Positions 17,883 to 27,535 are shown, numbered from the stretch's first letter. The stretch is DNA of 64,000 nt from JBJXHC01 sp046160825 (GCA_046160825.1 JBJXHC010000055.1:54601-118600), one strand, 5' to 3'. Notes: generated by a model from the letters alone, not told the origin. Program-made: numbers and translations.

Positions 17883-17911
17883 TTGACTCTCTTTACCAAA
17901 TGTGCTACTAT
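17883..17911 (+). promoter_or_regulatory. Candidate promoter for the Omp85-holB-metG operon
   Basis: TTGACT (17883-17888), a 17-base spacer and TACTAT (17906-17911). The predicted start of transcription falls at about 17918, on the first bases of the terminator hairpin described next. Confidence 0.5.
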
Positions 17912-17916
17912 ACCCA

Positions 17917-17944
17917 CCCAGTCTGCAACAGACTGGGTTTTTTA
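17917..17944 (+). terminator. Rho-independent terminator
   Basis: A perfect nine-base-pair stem CCCAGTCTG (17917-17925) / CAGACTGGG (17929-17937), a three-base loop CAA and a T-rich tail (TTTTTTATTTTTAT). It would end the M23-DUF2795 transcript. It overlaps the expected start of the downstream transcript. Confidence 0.85.
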
Positions 17945-17976
17945 TTTTTATCCTTTTTTGGAGTAATACCTTTTTT

Positions 17977-20100
17977 GTGTGGTTGAAAACCCGGCTCGTC
18001 ACATATTGTCGTTCGTGCAGCGTTTTTTTACGCTTGCTTGCAGCCATGTCCGGACTTGTTGCCTGCGCTCAAGCCATTTCTGCACAGCCATCGGAGGGTA
18101 TTGAAATCAGGTCTCTCCAATTCGACGGCAACGATGTCTTGAGCACAAGTGTAATACAGCCACAGCTCCTCACTCGTGAAACCCCCGGATTCATGAGCAA
18201 GTTTCTCTATAAGTCGATAAGCGATGCGCTCGGGCGCAAAAACGAATACTACAACCCCGTGACCTTCAGTGAGGATCTGGTGCGTTTGAGAGCACTGTAC
18301 AACGACCACGGGTTCTACGAAGTGCATATTGATTCGGTACTCAGATTTGAGACGGAAGACAATACTGTCGAAATCGAAGTGAACATCAATGAAGGATACC
18401 AATCGATTATAGACACGCTCTTGTACAGGGGGATCGTCCATGTTCCTGCGTTCGTATGGGACCGTATGGCAAGCGGGCGCAAGATCGCGCAAGGTGATCC
18501 CTATAACCAGCAGCTGCTGAAATCCGAGGTTGAGCACGTTCTGACTGTCTTGAAGAACGCGGGCTTCCCCAATGCTGTGTTTCTTCCTGATAGTTCATAT
18601 GCAGTGCGCATGGCGAGCACAAGGAATTTTGTTGTCGCACTGAGTTTTGATATTGGCGATCGCTTCCGGTTCGGAAAGATCGACATACAACGCACAGGCG
18701 ATTCTGAGCGTCATGATATTACGGATGATATCATCCTCAATCAATTAAACTATGAAGAAGGGAGTGTGTACAGTCAGTCGGAAGTGATCAACAGTGAGCG
18801 TAACCTGAACCGCGTCGGCATCTTCGACGTCGCCCGCATCCAGGTGACCATTCCTCCCAACGATGACTCCAGCGATGTTGTCCCGTCCCGGATTGTCGTA
18901 CAGCCGGCTGACCGGCACGAACTCGCCCCGGAACTTCTCCTCAGCGATGAGAATGGCAACTTCAACATTGGTACAGGTATCGGATACAAAAGTCGGAATT
19001 TTCTTGTCGGTGCCAGAATTTTCTCGACTCGCTTGCGTTTTCGAACGCAGACCATTGGTAAGTTCCCGGACTATTTCAGTCTTCAAGAGTCGGCGATCTC
19101 CAACATCGACTTGACATTCGAATTGTTGCAGCCGTATATTTTTACCAACAAGATCAAGGGGAGCTGGACATTCTCGCTCATCCTGGACAAGCAACGTCCG
19201 TATCGTCAGTTTATCATTCAAAACAAATTTGGTATCGTGGATCGATTCGCTGAATTTACGTATGGATATTTCGACTGGACAACGCAGCGCGTTGAATTAA
19301 AAACCAATGAAGACCTCTTGTCCAATGCGACGCCAAAGGAATTAGCTGATCTGAATTCGCAGTCGAGACAGGCCCAGTTCAATTCCATATTTTCCTTCAC
19401 CATTCAACGGAACAAAACAAACGATCTGTTCTCGCCATCATCCGGGTTTGTTCATGCGGCAACCATTGAAGAGGCGGGTCTGTTTCCTCTTCTGCTCAAA
19501 AAGGCGCAACCCGACCTCCCCTTTACACAGTTTTACAGATTCATTCTGCAAGGGAAATGGTTCGATGACATGTATGAAGACAGGTTCTCCATCCTCGGGC
19601 TCAAACTGAAGGCGGGGTTTGAAGAGAAGTACGGTGAAAGCCGCTCGGACCCTGGTCGGGCCATCCCGCAAACTCATCGGTTCTATGCAGGAGGGGGCGG
19701 AAGTGTTCGGGGGTGGGAATCACGAAAGCTCACAGCGACGGGAGACCCGTCGTCGGAACTGGGAGGTAACCTCGCACTGGAGGCGAGCCTGGAATTGCGC
19801 GTGAATGTGCTACGTTCACTCCGCGATGGTTTCTTTGATAAGATCTGGATGGTATTCTTCGTAGATGGAGGAAATGTGTGGGGAGAAGTGAACGATTTGC
19901 AGTGGCAGGACGTGGCTGTTGCGACAGGCATCGGCATGCGCTACGATACGTTCTTTGGGCCGTTCCGTATTGATTGGGGCTTCCGGGTGTACGATCCACG
20001 TCCGGACCCGGGTTTGAAGAAGTGGATATTCCGGAGGAGGTTTGTCGATGAGACGCTTGGAAAAGGGATTCTGCATTTTGGGATTGGTCATGCTTTCTAG
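17977..20100 (+). CDS. BamA/TamA-family outer membrane protein (Omp85)
   Basis: About 707-residue outer-membrane assembly/translocation protein. An N-terminal signal peptide (hydrophobic stretch ending near CAQAISAQ) is followed by POTRA-like domains (IEIRSLQFDGNDVLS ..., FRFGKIDIQRTGDSE ...) and a C-terminal 16-strand barrel. The barrel carries the Omp85 loop-6 motif (GGGGSVRGWESRKL) and ends in an aromatic residue (GIGHAF). Only two or three POTRAs fit, fewer than the five of BamA, so it could be TamA-like or a lineage-specific paralogue. The frame opens at 17902, but that part is inside the promoter/terminator. GTG 17977 is preferred, with GGAG upstream; TTG 17983 is possible. Confidence 0.85.
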   Translation: MWLKTRLVTYCRSCSVFLRLLAAMSGLVACAQAISAQPSEGIEIRSLQFDGNDVLSTSVIQPQLLTRETPGFMSKFLYKSISDALGRKNEYYNPVTFSEDLVRLRALYNDHGFYEVHIDSVLRFETEDNTVEIEVNINEGYQSIIDTLLYRGIVHVPAFVWDRMASGRKIAQGDPYNQQLLKSEVEHVLTVLKNAGFPNAVFLPDSSYAVRMASTRNFVVALSFDIGDRFRFGKIDIQRTGDSERHDITDDIILNQLNYEEGSVYSQSEVINSERNLNRVGIFDVARIQVTIPPNDDSSDVVPSRIVVQPADRHELAPELLLSDENGNFNIGTGIGYKSRNFLVGARIFSTRLRFRTQTIGKFPDYFSLQESAISNIDLTFELLQPYIFTNKIKGSWTFSLILDKQRPYRQFIIQNKFGIVDRFAEFTYGYFDWTTQRVELKTNEDLLSNATPKELADLNSQSRQAQFNSIFSFTIQRNKTNDLFSPSSGFVHAATIEEAGLFPLLLKKAQPDLPFTQFYRFILQGKWFDDMYEDRFSILGLKLKAGFEEKYGESRSDPGRAIPQTHRFYAGGGGSVRGWESRKLTATGDPSSELGGNLALEASLELRVNVLRSLRDGFFDKIWMVFFVDGGNVWGEVNDLQWQDVAVATGIGMRYDTFFGPFRIDWGFRVYDPRPDPGLKKWIFRRRFVDETLGKGILHFGIGHAF

Positions 20101-20124
20101 GCAGAGAACGCCCAAGTGGAGCCA

Positions 20125-21267
20125 ATGACCTGGCCACGCGTGATAGGACAGCATCGGGTCAAGAACGAACTTCTCAGCGCGCTGAGAAACGATCGCCTTC
20201 CTCATGCATATCTCTTCTACGGGAACGACGGAGTCGGCAAGGATGCCATGGCCCTGGAACTTGCACGCGTCATCCATTGCGAAAAGGGAGGTGAGCAGCC
20301 GTGCGATGAATGCTCTTCATGTCGGCAGATGAACACGCTGCAACATCCCGATGTTCGGTTTGTGATGGCACTTCCCGTGGGGAAGAGCGAGAAGAGTGAT
20401 GATGGACCATTCACAAAGCTGACGCCGGATGACATGCAGTCGATTCACGAACAGATTCGCCTGAAGGCGGAGAACGCGTATCACCACATTGCCATCCCCC
20501 GTGCAACGACGGTCCGGATCAACAGCATCAGGGAACTGCGCCGTGAGTCTGCGATGAGCACGTCCGACGGTCGCCGACGGGTGTTCATTGTTTCCCGCGC
20601 CGACGAAATGAACGCCGAGGCTTCCAATGCCATTCTCAAAACACTGGAAGAACCTTCCGGCCACTCCATGTTGATCCTGACAACGTCCCAGCGTGATACG
20701 CTGTTGCCGACCATCCTTTCACGATGCCAGAATGTGCGCTTCGACCTGTTAACGGATCCGGAAATTGCCGAGGCCCTTGTCAACAGGAACAATGTAACGA
20801 AAGAGACTGCAACGCTTGTTGCCCGGCTTGCAAATGGCAGCTTTGTGCGTGCGTTGGAACTGCTCGACGAGGACATTGTGCGTGAGCGTCAGGATGTCCT
20901 CATGTTCATCAGGGAATCACTGGCGAACAATGTTGTTCTCTTGAGCAATCGGATTGAGGAACTTTCTTCATCGAAGGAGAGGGAACCTGTGCGCCGGTTT
21001 CTCAGCCTCTTGCTTCTCTGGTTCCGTGACGCGCTTGTGCTCCGTCATGGTGGTGTGATCATCAATGTGGATCAGCAGGAAGATCTGCAGCGCTTTGTTG
21101 CAAAGTTTCCCGACGCCGATCTCACAGGTGTTGTTGCCGATATCGAGCAGGCGGTGTATCTTATAGACAGAAATGTCTATATTAAACTCGTCTATCTGCA
21201 ACTTGCAGTGCAACTGAAGCGGAATATCATGAACACCAGTGTCTCAACGACAAAGAAGTTGAAGTAA
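20125..21267 (+). CDS. holB: DNA polymerase III delta-prime subunit
   Basis: Clamp-loader subunit of the replicative polymerase, 380 residues. It starts WPRVIGQHRVKNEL, with the AAA+ Walker A as YGNDGVGKDA and a zinc module CDECSSCRQM. SRADEMNAEASNAILKTLEEP is the typical sensor 1 region. The C-terminal helical collar domain is about residues 210-370. GGAG lies just before the ATG at 20125 (GTG 20116 is an alternative). It sits between an Omp85 gene and metG; holB near aminoacyl-tRNA synthetase genes is common. Confidence 0.92.
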   Translation: MTWPRVIGQHRVKNELLSALRNDRLPHAYLFYGNDGVGKDAMALELARVIHCEKGGEQPCDECSSCRQMNTLQHPDVRFVMALPVGKSEKSDDGPFTKLTPDDMQSIHEQIRLKAENAYHHIAIPRATTVRINSIRELRRESAMSTSDGRRRVFIVSRADEMNAEASNAILKTLEEPSGHSMLILTTSQRDTLLPTILSRCQNVRFDLLTDPEIAEALVNRNNVTKETATLVARLANGSFVRALELLDEDIVRERQDVLMFIRESLANNVVLLSNRIEELSSSKEREPVRRFLSLLLLWFRDALVLRHGGVIINVDQQEDLQRFVAKFPDADLTGVVADIEQAVYLIDRNVYIKLVYLQLAVQLKRNIMNTSVSTTKKLK

Positions 21268-21281
21268 TCAATGCACATCGA

Positions 21282-23357
21282 ATGAACCCGCAACGCATCC
21301 TTGTCACCGCAGCACTCCCGTACGCGAATGGCCACATTCATCTCGGTCATCTCGCGGGTGCGTATCTTCCATCGGATATTTACGTCAGGTACCAACGCCT
21401 CAAAGGGCGTAATGTCCTGTTCATTTGTGGATCGGACGAGCACGGTGTTCCGATTACACTGACAGCGGACAAGGAAGGGATTACTCCGCAAGCCGTGGTG
21501 GATCGCTATCATGAAGCCAACAAGGCGGCGTTCGAAAAATTCGGCATGAGCTTCGATAACTACTCGCGGACTTCAATGGCCTTGCATCACGAAACCGCCG
21601 TCGAGTTCATGGTCGATTATCATCGGCGCGGGATTCTTAAAGAGAAGAAGGAAAAGCAGTTTTATGATGCAAAGGCCCAAATGTTTCTCCCCGATCGTTA
21701 TGTGGAAGGAACGTGTCCTGTCTGCCAGAATCCCGATGCACGCGGCGACCAGTGTGAGCGCTGCGGTTCTTTTCTGAATCCCATTGACCTGGTCAATCCA
21801 CGCAGCAAGATCACCGGCGAAACTCCCGTTGCCCGGGAGACCACACATCTCTATTTTCCCCTGGGCGATTTTCAAGCAAGACTTGAAGAGTATGTGAAGC
21901 AGAGCGACAGAATTGATGGCTGGAAGGAAAACGTTCTGAGCTATTGCAAGAGCTGGTTCAACGACGGTTTGCAGGATCGTGCCTACACACGTGATCTTGA
22001 TTGGGGCGTGCGTGTTCCCTTGCCGGGGTACGAACACAAAGTGATTTACGTCTGGTTTGACGCGGTGCTCGGCTACATTTCGGCGACGAAGGAATGGGCC
22101 CGGCGTATCGAGAAACCGGACGAATGGAAACGCTACTGGTTGGACGAAGGAACAAAATATGTTGCCTTCATCGGCAAGGATAACGTTGTTTTTCATTGTA
22201 TTGTCTTTCCGGCCATGCTGATGGCATGGAACGACGCCCACACCCCCAAGTACATACTTCCGTTGAATGTCCCGGCAAACGAGTTCCTGAATTTCGAGGG
22301 GCAGAAATTCTCCAAAAGCCGGAACTGGGGAATTGATGTACAGGATATTCTGGCAAAATATCCGGCAGATGCTCTGCGGTATTATCTTGCATCAATTCTG
22401 CCGGAGTATCGTGACTCCGATTTCTTCTGGCGTGACTTTCAGGCAAAGAACAACAACGAGCTGGCGGATATTCTCGGTAACTTTGTGAATCGCACACTCA
22501 CCTTTGCCGCCAGGACATTCGGTGGCGTTGTCCCCCCGCGTGGTGAATTGAACGACCTCGACAAAGGGATGATCGAAGTCATGCAGAAAACACCCACGGT
22601 TGCGGCGGATCATTTCGAACACTATCGTTTTCGGGATGGGTTGTTGGAGATTATGAACCTTGCCCGCGCTGCGAACAAGTATTTTAATGACGGGGAACCA
22701 TGGAAGACCGCGAAGTCGGATATTCCGCGTTGCGGGACCACGATCAACTTGAGTCTGCAAGTTGTTCGCTCGCTCTCCATTCTGATGTCGCCGATTATTC
22801 CCGACGCGTCCGAAAGGATATGGAGGATGTTGAGATTGGATGGTGATGCCGCCCGACACTCATGGGATTTCTCCGCAGAGATGCTGTTACAGGATGGCCA
22901 CCGTCTCGGTGAGCCTGGAATTCTCTTCACTAAAATCGAGGATGAAGTGATTGAAACGGAACTCAAGACTCTTGGTACACCGGCAACCGATGCTATTCCG
23001 GCAACACCCAAACCGACACCGGATGTCAAGCCCTCCATAACTATAGACGATTTCAAGAAGATTGACCTTAGGGTTGGGAAGGTCATCGAATGCGAAAAGG
23101 TCTCCAAATCGGAAAAGCTACTCAAGCTTCAGGTGGAAATTGGAAACGAAAAACGCCAGGTCCTTGCGGGCATTGCACAACACTATTCTCCCGATCAACT
23201 TATCGGCAAGAGTGTTGTCGTGGTGTTCAATCTTCAACCCGCAAAATTGATGGGACATGAATCACAAGGGATGCTGCTTGCTGCATCCGATACCAACGGC
23301 AAGCTCGTATTTGTCGCTCCATCGGGCGACATTGAAAGCGGCAGCACGGTAAAGTAA
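21282..23357 (+). CDS. metG: Methionyl-tRNA synthetase
   Basis: Class I synthetase of 691 residues. The HIGH motif is HIHLGH (His18-His23). The zinc knuckle is CPVC...CERC (Cys145, 148, 158, 161), and the KMSKS loop is present as KFSKS (342-346), a tolerated Met to Phe variant. A C-terminal EMAP/Trbp111-type tRNA-binding domain (about residues 585-691, DFKKIDLRVGKVIECE...) is fused through a Pro/Thr-rich linker, allowing dimerisation. Located 14 bases after holB. Confidence 0.97.
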   Translation: MNPQRILVTAALPYANGHIHLGHLAGAYLPSDIYVRYQRLKGRNVLFICGSDEHGVPITLTADKEGITPQAVVDRYHEANKAAFEKFGMSFDNYSRTSMALHHETAVEFMVDYHRRGILKEKKEKQFYDAKAQMFLPDRYVEGTCPVCQNPDARGDQCERCGSFLNPIDLVNPRSKITGETPVARETTHLYFPLGDFQARLEEYVKQSDRIDGWKENVLSYCKSWFNDGLQDRAYTRDLDWGVRVPLPGYEHKVIYVWFDAVLGYISATKEWARRIEKPDEWKRYWLDEGTKYVAFIGKDNVVFHCIVFPAMLMAWNDAHTPKYILPLNVPANEFLNFEGQKFSKSRNWGIDVQDILAKYPADALRYYLASILPEYRDSDFFWRDFQAKNNNELADILGNFVNRTLTFAARTFGGVVPPRGELNDLDKGMIEVMQKTPTVAADHFEHYRFRDGLLEIMNLARAANKYFNDGEPWKTAKSDIPRCGTTINLSLQVVRSLSILMSPIIPDASERIWRMLRLDGDAARHSWDFSAEMLLQDGHRLGEPGILFTKIEDEVIETELKTLGTPATDAIPATPKPTPDVKPSITIDDFKKIDLRVGKVIECEKVSKSEKLLKLQVEIGNEKRQVLAGIAQHYSPDQLIGKSVVVVFNLQPAKLMGHESQGMLLAASDTNGKLVFVAPSGDIESGSTVK

Positions 23358-23371
23358 CTTATGGGAATAAG

Positions 23372-23881
23372 ATGATGAATCTGAAATGCATCGCCCGGCT
23401 CTTGCTGCCAACAGCATTGTTGTTCGTCAGTTGCAACGAGGGCCTCTCGCCATCCAGTACCACTCCTCCAACGCCAACCGGGAATGTTTCAGGAGTTGTG
23501 CGGTTCACCAATTGGGATTCTGCCGGAACGGTTGTCGATATACGCCTTGTCTTGTTCAGGAATTTCCCACCCAACGATATTGTGGGTGAAGTGATCGGTG
23601 GACAGGCGGTGGTGTATCCGGTCTTGGGTGCCGGCGCGTTGGTTCCTTTCGGTGCCGACTCGATTCAATACAATCTTGAACTCGCCGTGGGGACATATCA
23701 ATATGTGGCGATTGCCCAGCAGTTCGGCCCCAATAATCTGGCCGACTGGCGTGCCGTCGGTCAGTACGATCTCGATACTAATCTCACCGTTCCCACTTCC
23801 ATCGTGATTACAGTTGACGATACTACTTCCGGCATTGACGTCAACGTCGATTTTGACAACCTACCGCCTCCGCCATTCTGA
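23372..23881 (+). CDS. Lipoprotein preceding a TonB receptor
   Basis: 169 residues with a lipoprotein signal (LLLPTALLFVSC; lipobox FVSC with Cys at about residue 21), a Ser/Thr/Pro-rich linker and a beta-rich domain (GNVSGVVRFTNWDSAGTV). The domain resembles a small carboxypeptidase-regulatory/Ig-like fold and ends in PPPPF. Function unknown. Its stop TGA overlaps the ATG of the TonB-dependent receptor, so it is probably the receptor's surface or periplasmic partner, analogous to SusD/HmuY-type partners in logic but not in sequence. Confidence 0.7.
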   Translation: MMNLKCIARLLLPTALLFVSCNEGLSPSSTTPPTPTGNVSGVVRFTNWDSAGTVVDIRLVLFRNFPPNDIVGEVIGGQAVVYPVLGAGALVPFGADSIQYNLELAVGTYQYVAIAQQFGPNNLADWRAVGQYDLDTNLTVPTSIVITVDDTTSGIDVNVDFDNLPPPPF

Positions 23882-26052
23882 TGAAGCAGGTCTTTATCAT
23901 TTTCCTTTTTCTCCCGTGCGTTGCCTTGAGTCAAATGGGTACGCTTGAAGGGAAAGTTGTCGGCTCTTCCGACCCTGTTCCACTTCCGGGAGTGAACGTT
24001 CTCTTGCGGGGAACTCAACGCGGAACGGTTACAGCAACTGATGGAACATTCCGGATCAAGGACGTGCCACCCGGTGTGTACACGATTTCATTCTCGCTGG
24101 TTGGCTATCAGCGGGAATCACAGTCGGGCATCGTGATCGCCTCCGGTGAAACGACACAGGTTGACCTAACACTTACCTCTCTTCCGATTCTCACAGAAGG
24201 AGTGGTGGTTACTGCCAGTAAACGGGAGCAATCACTGCAAGAGGTTCCGGTCAGCATCTCGGTGGCCGACGCTGCGAGTCTCTCATTCAGAAACACCATC
24301 ACACTGGACGACGCGCTACGGTATGTGCCGGGCGTGAATTTGACGGAATACCAGGTGAACATCAGAGGCTCCAGCGGATACAGCAGGGGCGTTGGAAGTC
24401 GCGTGTTGATGCTTGTGGATGGCATTCCTTTTCTGACAGGCGATACAGGCGAATTGAACTTTGAATCTCTTCCCATCGGTCAGGTTGAACGCATCGAAGT
24501 GGTGAAGGGAGCCAGCTCCGCACTCTATGGATCGAGTGCCCTCGGCGGAGTTGTGAATGTTCTCACCAAATCCACTCCTGAACAATCGCAGACAAGAATA
24601 CGAACGTTTGGCGGTTTCTACGGCGAGCCATCATTCCGCCAGTGGGACTGGAAGGGAGGAACGCGGTTTCTCGATGGCCAGTCATTGTCGCATTCGTTCA
24701 CAAGCAGCGATGTTGGTGCTGTAGTGTACGGCTCACGCTTTGCGGATGACGGCTACCGGCAAAATGATTTTCGCCGTCGGTACAACGGCTACATGAAAGT
24801 ACGTTATACCCCTTCGACATTTGAATCGGTGACTACGACGTTCAATATTCTCCATCAAAAGCGCGGAAGCTTTCTGTACTGGGATAGTCTGAAGACAGCG
24901 CTTGTACCGCCGATTGCGCAACAGGGAGATCAAGTTCAGGCGACACGGTTTTTCCTGAGCGGGCAATACAACCGGAGCATGTCGCAAGATTTCCTTCTCG
25001 CAGTAAAAGCGTTATGGTTCCGCAATAGGTGGGACGACACGATCGACACATTGACGAACAATTCCCGTTCAGATGTACTTCGTGGAGAAGTCCAGGGGAC
25101 ATGGTCACCCGTATCTTCTCACATCATGACGTTCGGAGTCGAAGGAAACACGGACAACGTGGAAGCCGACCTGTTCGGAAGCAGGTCGGGCGGAGGATTT
25201 GCAGCCTATGCCCAGGATGAGATTCAGTTGATTGATGAATTGAAAGCAACCATCGGTGGCCGGTTTGATTATCAGGATCTCGATTCGCTTGATGCGAGCA
25301 GTCAGTTCAACCCCAAGGCGGGACTTGTCTATTCACTGGTTGCAGGGACGACATTCCGTGCCTCATACGGTCGTGGGTTCCGTGCGCCCGCCGCGGCAGA
25401 GGCATTTGTGACAACAGAGGTCGCGGGGTTGGAAGTCATTCCGAACCCCGCACTTGACCCGGAGCGGAGTGTTTCGTATGAAATCGGGGTGAATCAACTT
25501 CTTGGTGAAACGGCGTTGCTTGATGTTGCACTCTTCCATAACGATTTCTATGATTTGATTGAACCACGGTTTGTTTCAGTTGCGGGAGAACTGAAGGCGC
25601 AGTTTCACAACGTCACGCGGGCGAGAGTTCAAGGGTTTGAATTCTCCACCAAGTTGGGGTTGTTTGAGAAGAGCGTCTTCTTCGATCTCGGATACACGTA
25701 TGTTTATCCGCGTGATGTAGACCTTCGGGATATTCTTAAGTATCGACCGCGGCATGTGCTGCATCTGTCGGGCCTCGCGCATGCGGGGATGTTTATGTTT
25801 GGTGCGGATTTCCGTTATGTGAGTCGTGTGGAACGCATAGATGAGGAGTTCAATTTCTTTGTGGACAAAGCTGATCAGCGTGTGGCAATTTATCTCACAG
25901 ATCTCCGGATCGGAGTTGATCTTATTAAGACTGGAATTCCTTTATCGGCGACAGTCAACGTGCATAACCTTTTTCAGTACAACTATGTTGAACTCGTCGG
26001 GAACCTGGCCCCTCCACGTCGTGTGATTCTCACGCTCGAAGCGAAACTTTGA
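23881..26052 (+). CDS. TonB-dependent receptor with N-terminal carboxypeptidase-regulatory domain
   Basis: 723-residue outer-membrane transporter. After a signal peptide comes a CarboxypepD_reg-like beta-sandwich (about residues 20-105, GTLEGKVVGSSDPVPLPGVNVLLRG...). The plug domain follows (about 110-225, VVVTASKREQSLQEVPVS; VERIEVVKGASSALYGSSALGGVVNV), then a beta-barrel ending in the aromatic-free LTLEAKL. The order is that of the FCB-type receptors for siderophores, vitamins or glycans; the substrate cannot be told. It is translationally coupled to the upstream lipoprotein. Confidence 0.9.
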   Translation: MKQVFIIFLFLPCVALSQMGTLEGKVVGSSDPVPLPGVNVLLRGTQRGTVTATDGTFRIKDVPPGVYTISFSLVGYQRESQSGIVIASGETTQVDLTLTSLPILTEGVVVTASKREQSLQEVPVSISVADAASLSFRNTITLDDALRYVPGVNLTEYQVNIRGSSGYSRGVGSRVLMLVDGIPFLTGDTGELNFESLPIGQVERIEVVKGASSALYGSSALGGVVNVLTKSTPEQSQTRIRTFGGFYGEPSFRQWDWKGGTRFLDGQSLSHSFTSSDVGAVVYGSRFADDGYRQNDFRRRYNGYMKVRYTPSTFESVTTTFNILHQKRGSFLYWDSLKTALVPPIAQQGDQVQATRFFLSGQYNRSMSQDFLLAVKALWFRNRWDDTIDTLTNNSRSDVLRGEVQGTWSPVSSHIMTFGVEGNTDNVEADLFGSRSGGGFAAYAQDEIQLIDELKATIGGRFDYQDLDSLDASSQFNPKAGLVYSLVAGTTFRASYGRGFRAPAAAEAFVTTEVAGLEVIPNPALDPERSVSYEIGVNQLLGETALLDVALFHNDFYDLIEPRFVSVAGELKAQFHNVTRARVQGFEFSTKLGLFEKSVFFDLGYTYVYPRDVDLRDILKYRPRHVLHLSGLAHAGMFMFGADFRYVSRVERIDEEFNFFVDKADQRVAIYLTDLRIGVDLIKTGIPLSATVNVHNLFQYNYVELVGNLAPPRRVILTLEAKL

Positions 26053-26091
26053 TCGTTACTCCAACGCAATCCTTCATCAATCCATCGTACT

Positions 26092-27498
26092 ATGTTCATC
26101 GATTCCCACGCACACATCACGTCCGAGCAATTCAAGGAAGACCGGGATGCCGTTATTCAACGAGCGGTGGACGCGGGTGTGGACTACATTATCAACCCCG
26201 CTACGGATCTGGAGGACAGTCGGCGGGCGGTTGACTTGGCTGAGAAACATGCGAACATCTACGCCTGTGTCGGTTTTCATCCGCATGAAGCAAAGAAGGC
26301 TGACGATAAGGCGTTAGTGGAGATCGAAGAACTCAGTAAACACCCGAAGGTTGTTGCGATTGGAGAGATCGGGCTTGACTTCTATTATGATTTCTCGCCA
26401 CGTGATGTCCAGGAACATGTGTTTAAGGATCAGATTGCAATAGCGGCCCGGCGGAATCTCCCCATCGTCATACACACAAGGGATTCGATTCAAGAAACCA
26501 CGGCTGTCGTCGAGGAAGCAGTTGAGTATTTCCCTGCGTGGCGCAATCGCCAGGTAACGACACACAGTCGGTTCCCCGCACCCAGGGGAGTGTTCCATTG
26601 TTATTCCGGCGATGTGGCGACAGCATGGAGAGCAATCCATCTCGGTTTTTATATTTCGTTTCCGGGTGTCGTGACGTTCAAGAACGCAGGACTCGCTGCT
26701 GAAGTTGCCGCTCACATTCCGGTCGATCACTTTCTTCTTGAAACGGATAGTCCATATCTTGCGCCCGTTCCTCATCGTGGCAAACGGAACGAGCCAATGC
26801 ACATTCCCCTGATTGCAGGCAAGATTGCCGCTCTGCAACATCTGGCTATCGAAGACATTGGGAAGGCTACCAACTACAATGTGTTCCGCTTGTTTGGTAT
26901 TGGCGAGGCAGGACGTCCCGAGATTGTCTATCGCCTTAAGCACTCCCTCTACATCAATTTGACTAACAGGTGCAACGCTGATTGTGTGTTTTGCGATCGC
27001 AAGGGTGATGCAGTTATCAAAGGGCATAATCTCAGGTTGGAGAGCGAACCGACCGCAGGAGAAGTAATCTCGGCAATCGGTGATCCCACGAAGTTTGAAG
27101 AGATTGTCTTTTGCGGCTACGGAGAACCGACAATCCGGCTTGACGAACTGAAGCAGGTGGCGAAGTGGGTGAAAGCCCGCGGAGGAAGAACACGCCTCAA
27201 CACGGATGGTCACGGCAACATCATCAACAAAAGGAATATTGTTCCTGAACTTGCCGGGTTGATCGATGCCGTTTCCATCAGTCTGAACTCAGCCGATCCG
27301 AAGCAGTACGGAGAATTGATGCAGATTGACGGCGATAAGTACTTCCCTGCGATGGTCGCATTTGCGAGAGATGCCGTGAAGGACATTCCACGCGTCACAA
27401 TGACTGTTATTGATGTGGGTGAAGTGGATAAAGAGAAAGCACGTAATCTTGTTGAGGAGGAAATCGGGGCCATCTTTCAAACACGGCAGTTTTTCTGA
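26092..27498 (+). CDS. TatD family hydrolase fused to a TatD-associated radical SAM domain
   Basis: 468-residue two-domain protein. Residues 1-275 are a TatD metal-dependent DNase/hydrolase (MFIDSHAHIT; GEIGLDFYYDFSP; VIHTRD; GVFHCYSGD; LETDSPYLAP). An insert of about 20 residues (YFPAWRNRQVTTHSRFPAPR) lies just before the HCYSG strand. Residues 285-468 are a radical SAM domain with CxxxCxxC at Cys294, Cys298 and Cys301 in a NLTNRC context, followed by VFCGYGEPTIR. The usual arrangement is two separate neighbouring genes (TatD and a TatD-associated radical SAM protein); here they are one chain. The joint reaction is unknown. Confidence 0.88.
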   Translation: MFIDSHAHITSEQFKEDRDAVIQRAVDAGVDYIINPATDLEDSRRAVDLAEKHANIYACVGFHPHEAKKADDKALVEIEELSKHPKVVAIGEIGLDFYYDFSPRDVQEHVFKDQIAIAARRNLPIVIHTRDSIQETTAVVEEAVEYFPAWRNRQVTTHSRFPAPRGVFHCYSGDVATAWRAIHLGFYISFPGVVTFKNAGLAAEVAAHIPVDHFLLETDSPYLAPVPHRGKRNEPMHIPLIAGKIAALQHLAIEDIGKATNYNVFRLFGIGEAGRPEIVYRLKHSLYINLTNRCNADCVFCDRKGDAVIKGHNLRLESEPTAGEVISAIGDPTKFEEIVFCGYGEPTIRLDELKQVAKWVKARGGRTRLNTDGHGNIINKRNIVPELAGLIDAVSISLNSADPKQYGELMQIDGDKYFPAMVAFARDAVKDIPRVTMTVIDVGEVDKEKARNLVEEEIGAIFQTRQFF

Positions 27499-27535
27499 GA
27501 TTCTGCGATTCCCCTTTACTACTTGTTCGCAGATA

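Noticed and set aside
17902..17976. N-terminal extension of the Omp85 protein
   Set aside because: It runs through the promoter -10 and the terminator hairpin.
26314..27213. 299-codon open frame on the - strand
   Set aside because: Antisense to the TatD-radical SAM gene, lacking any family pattern.
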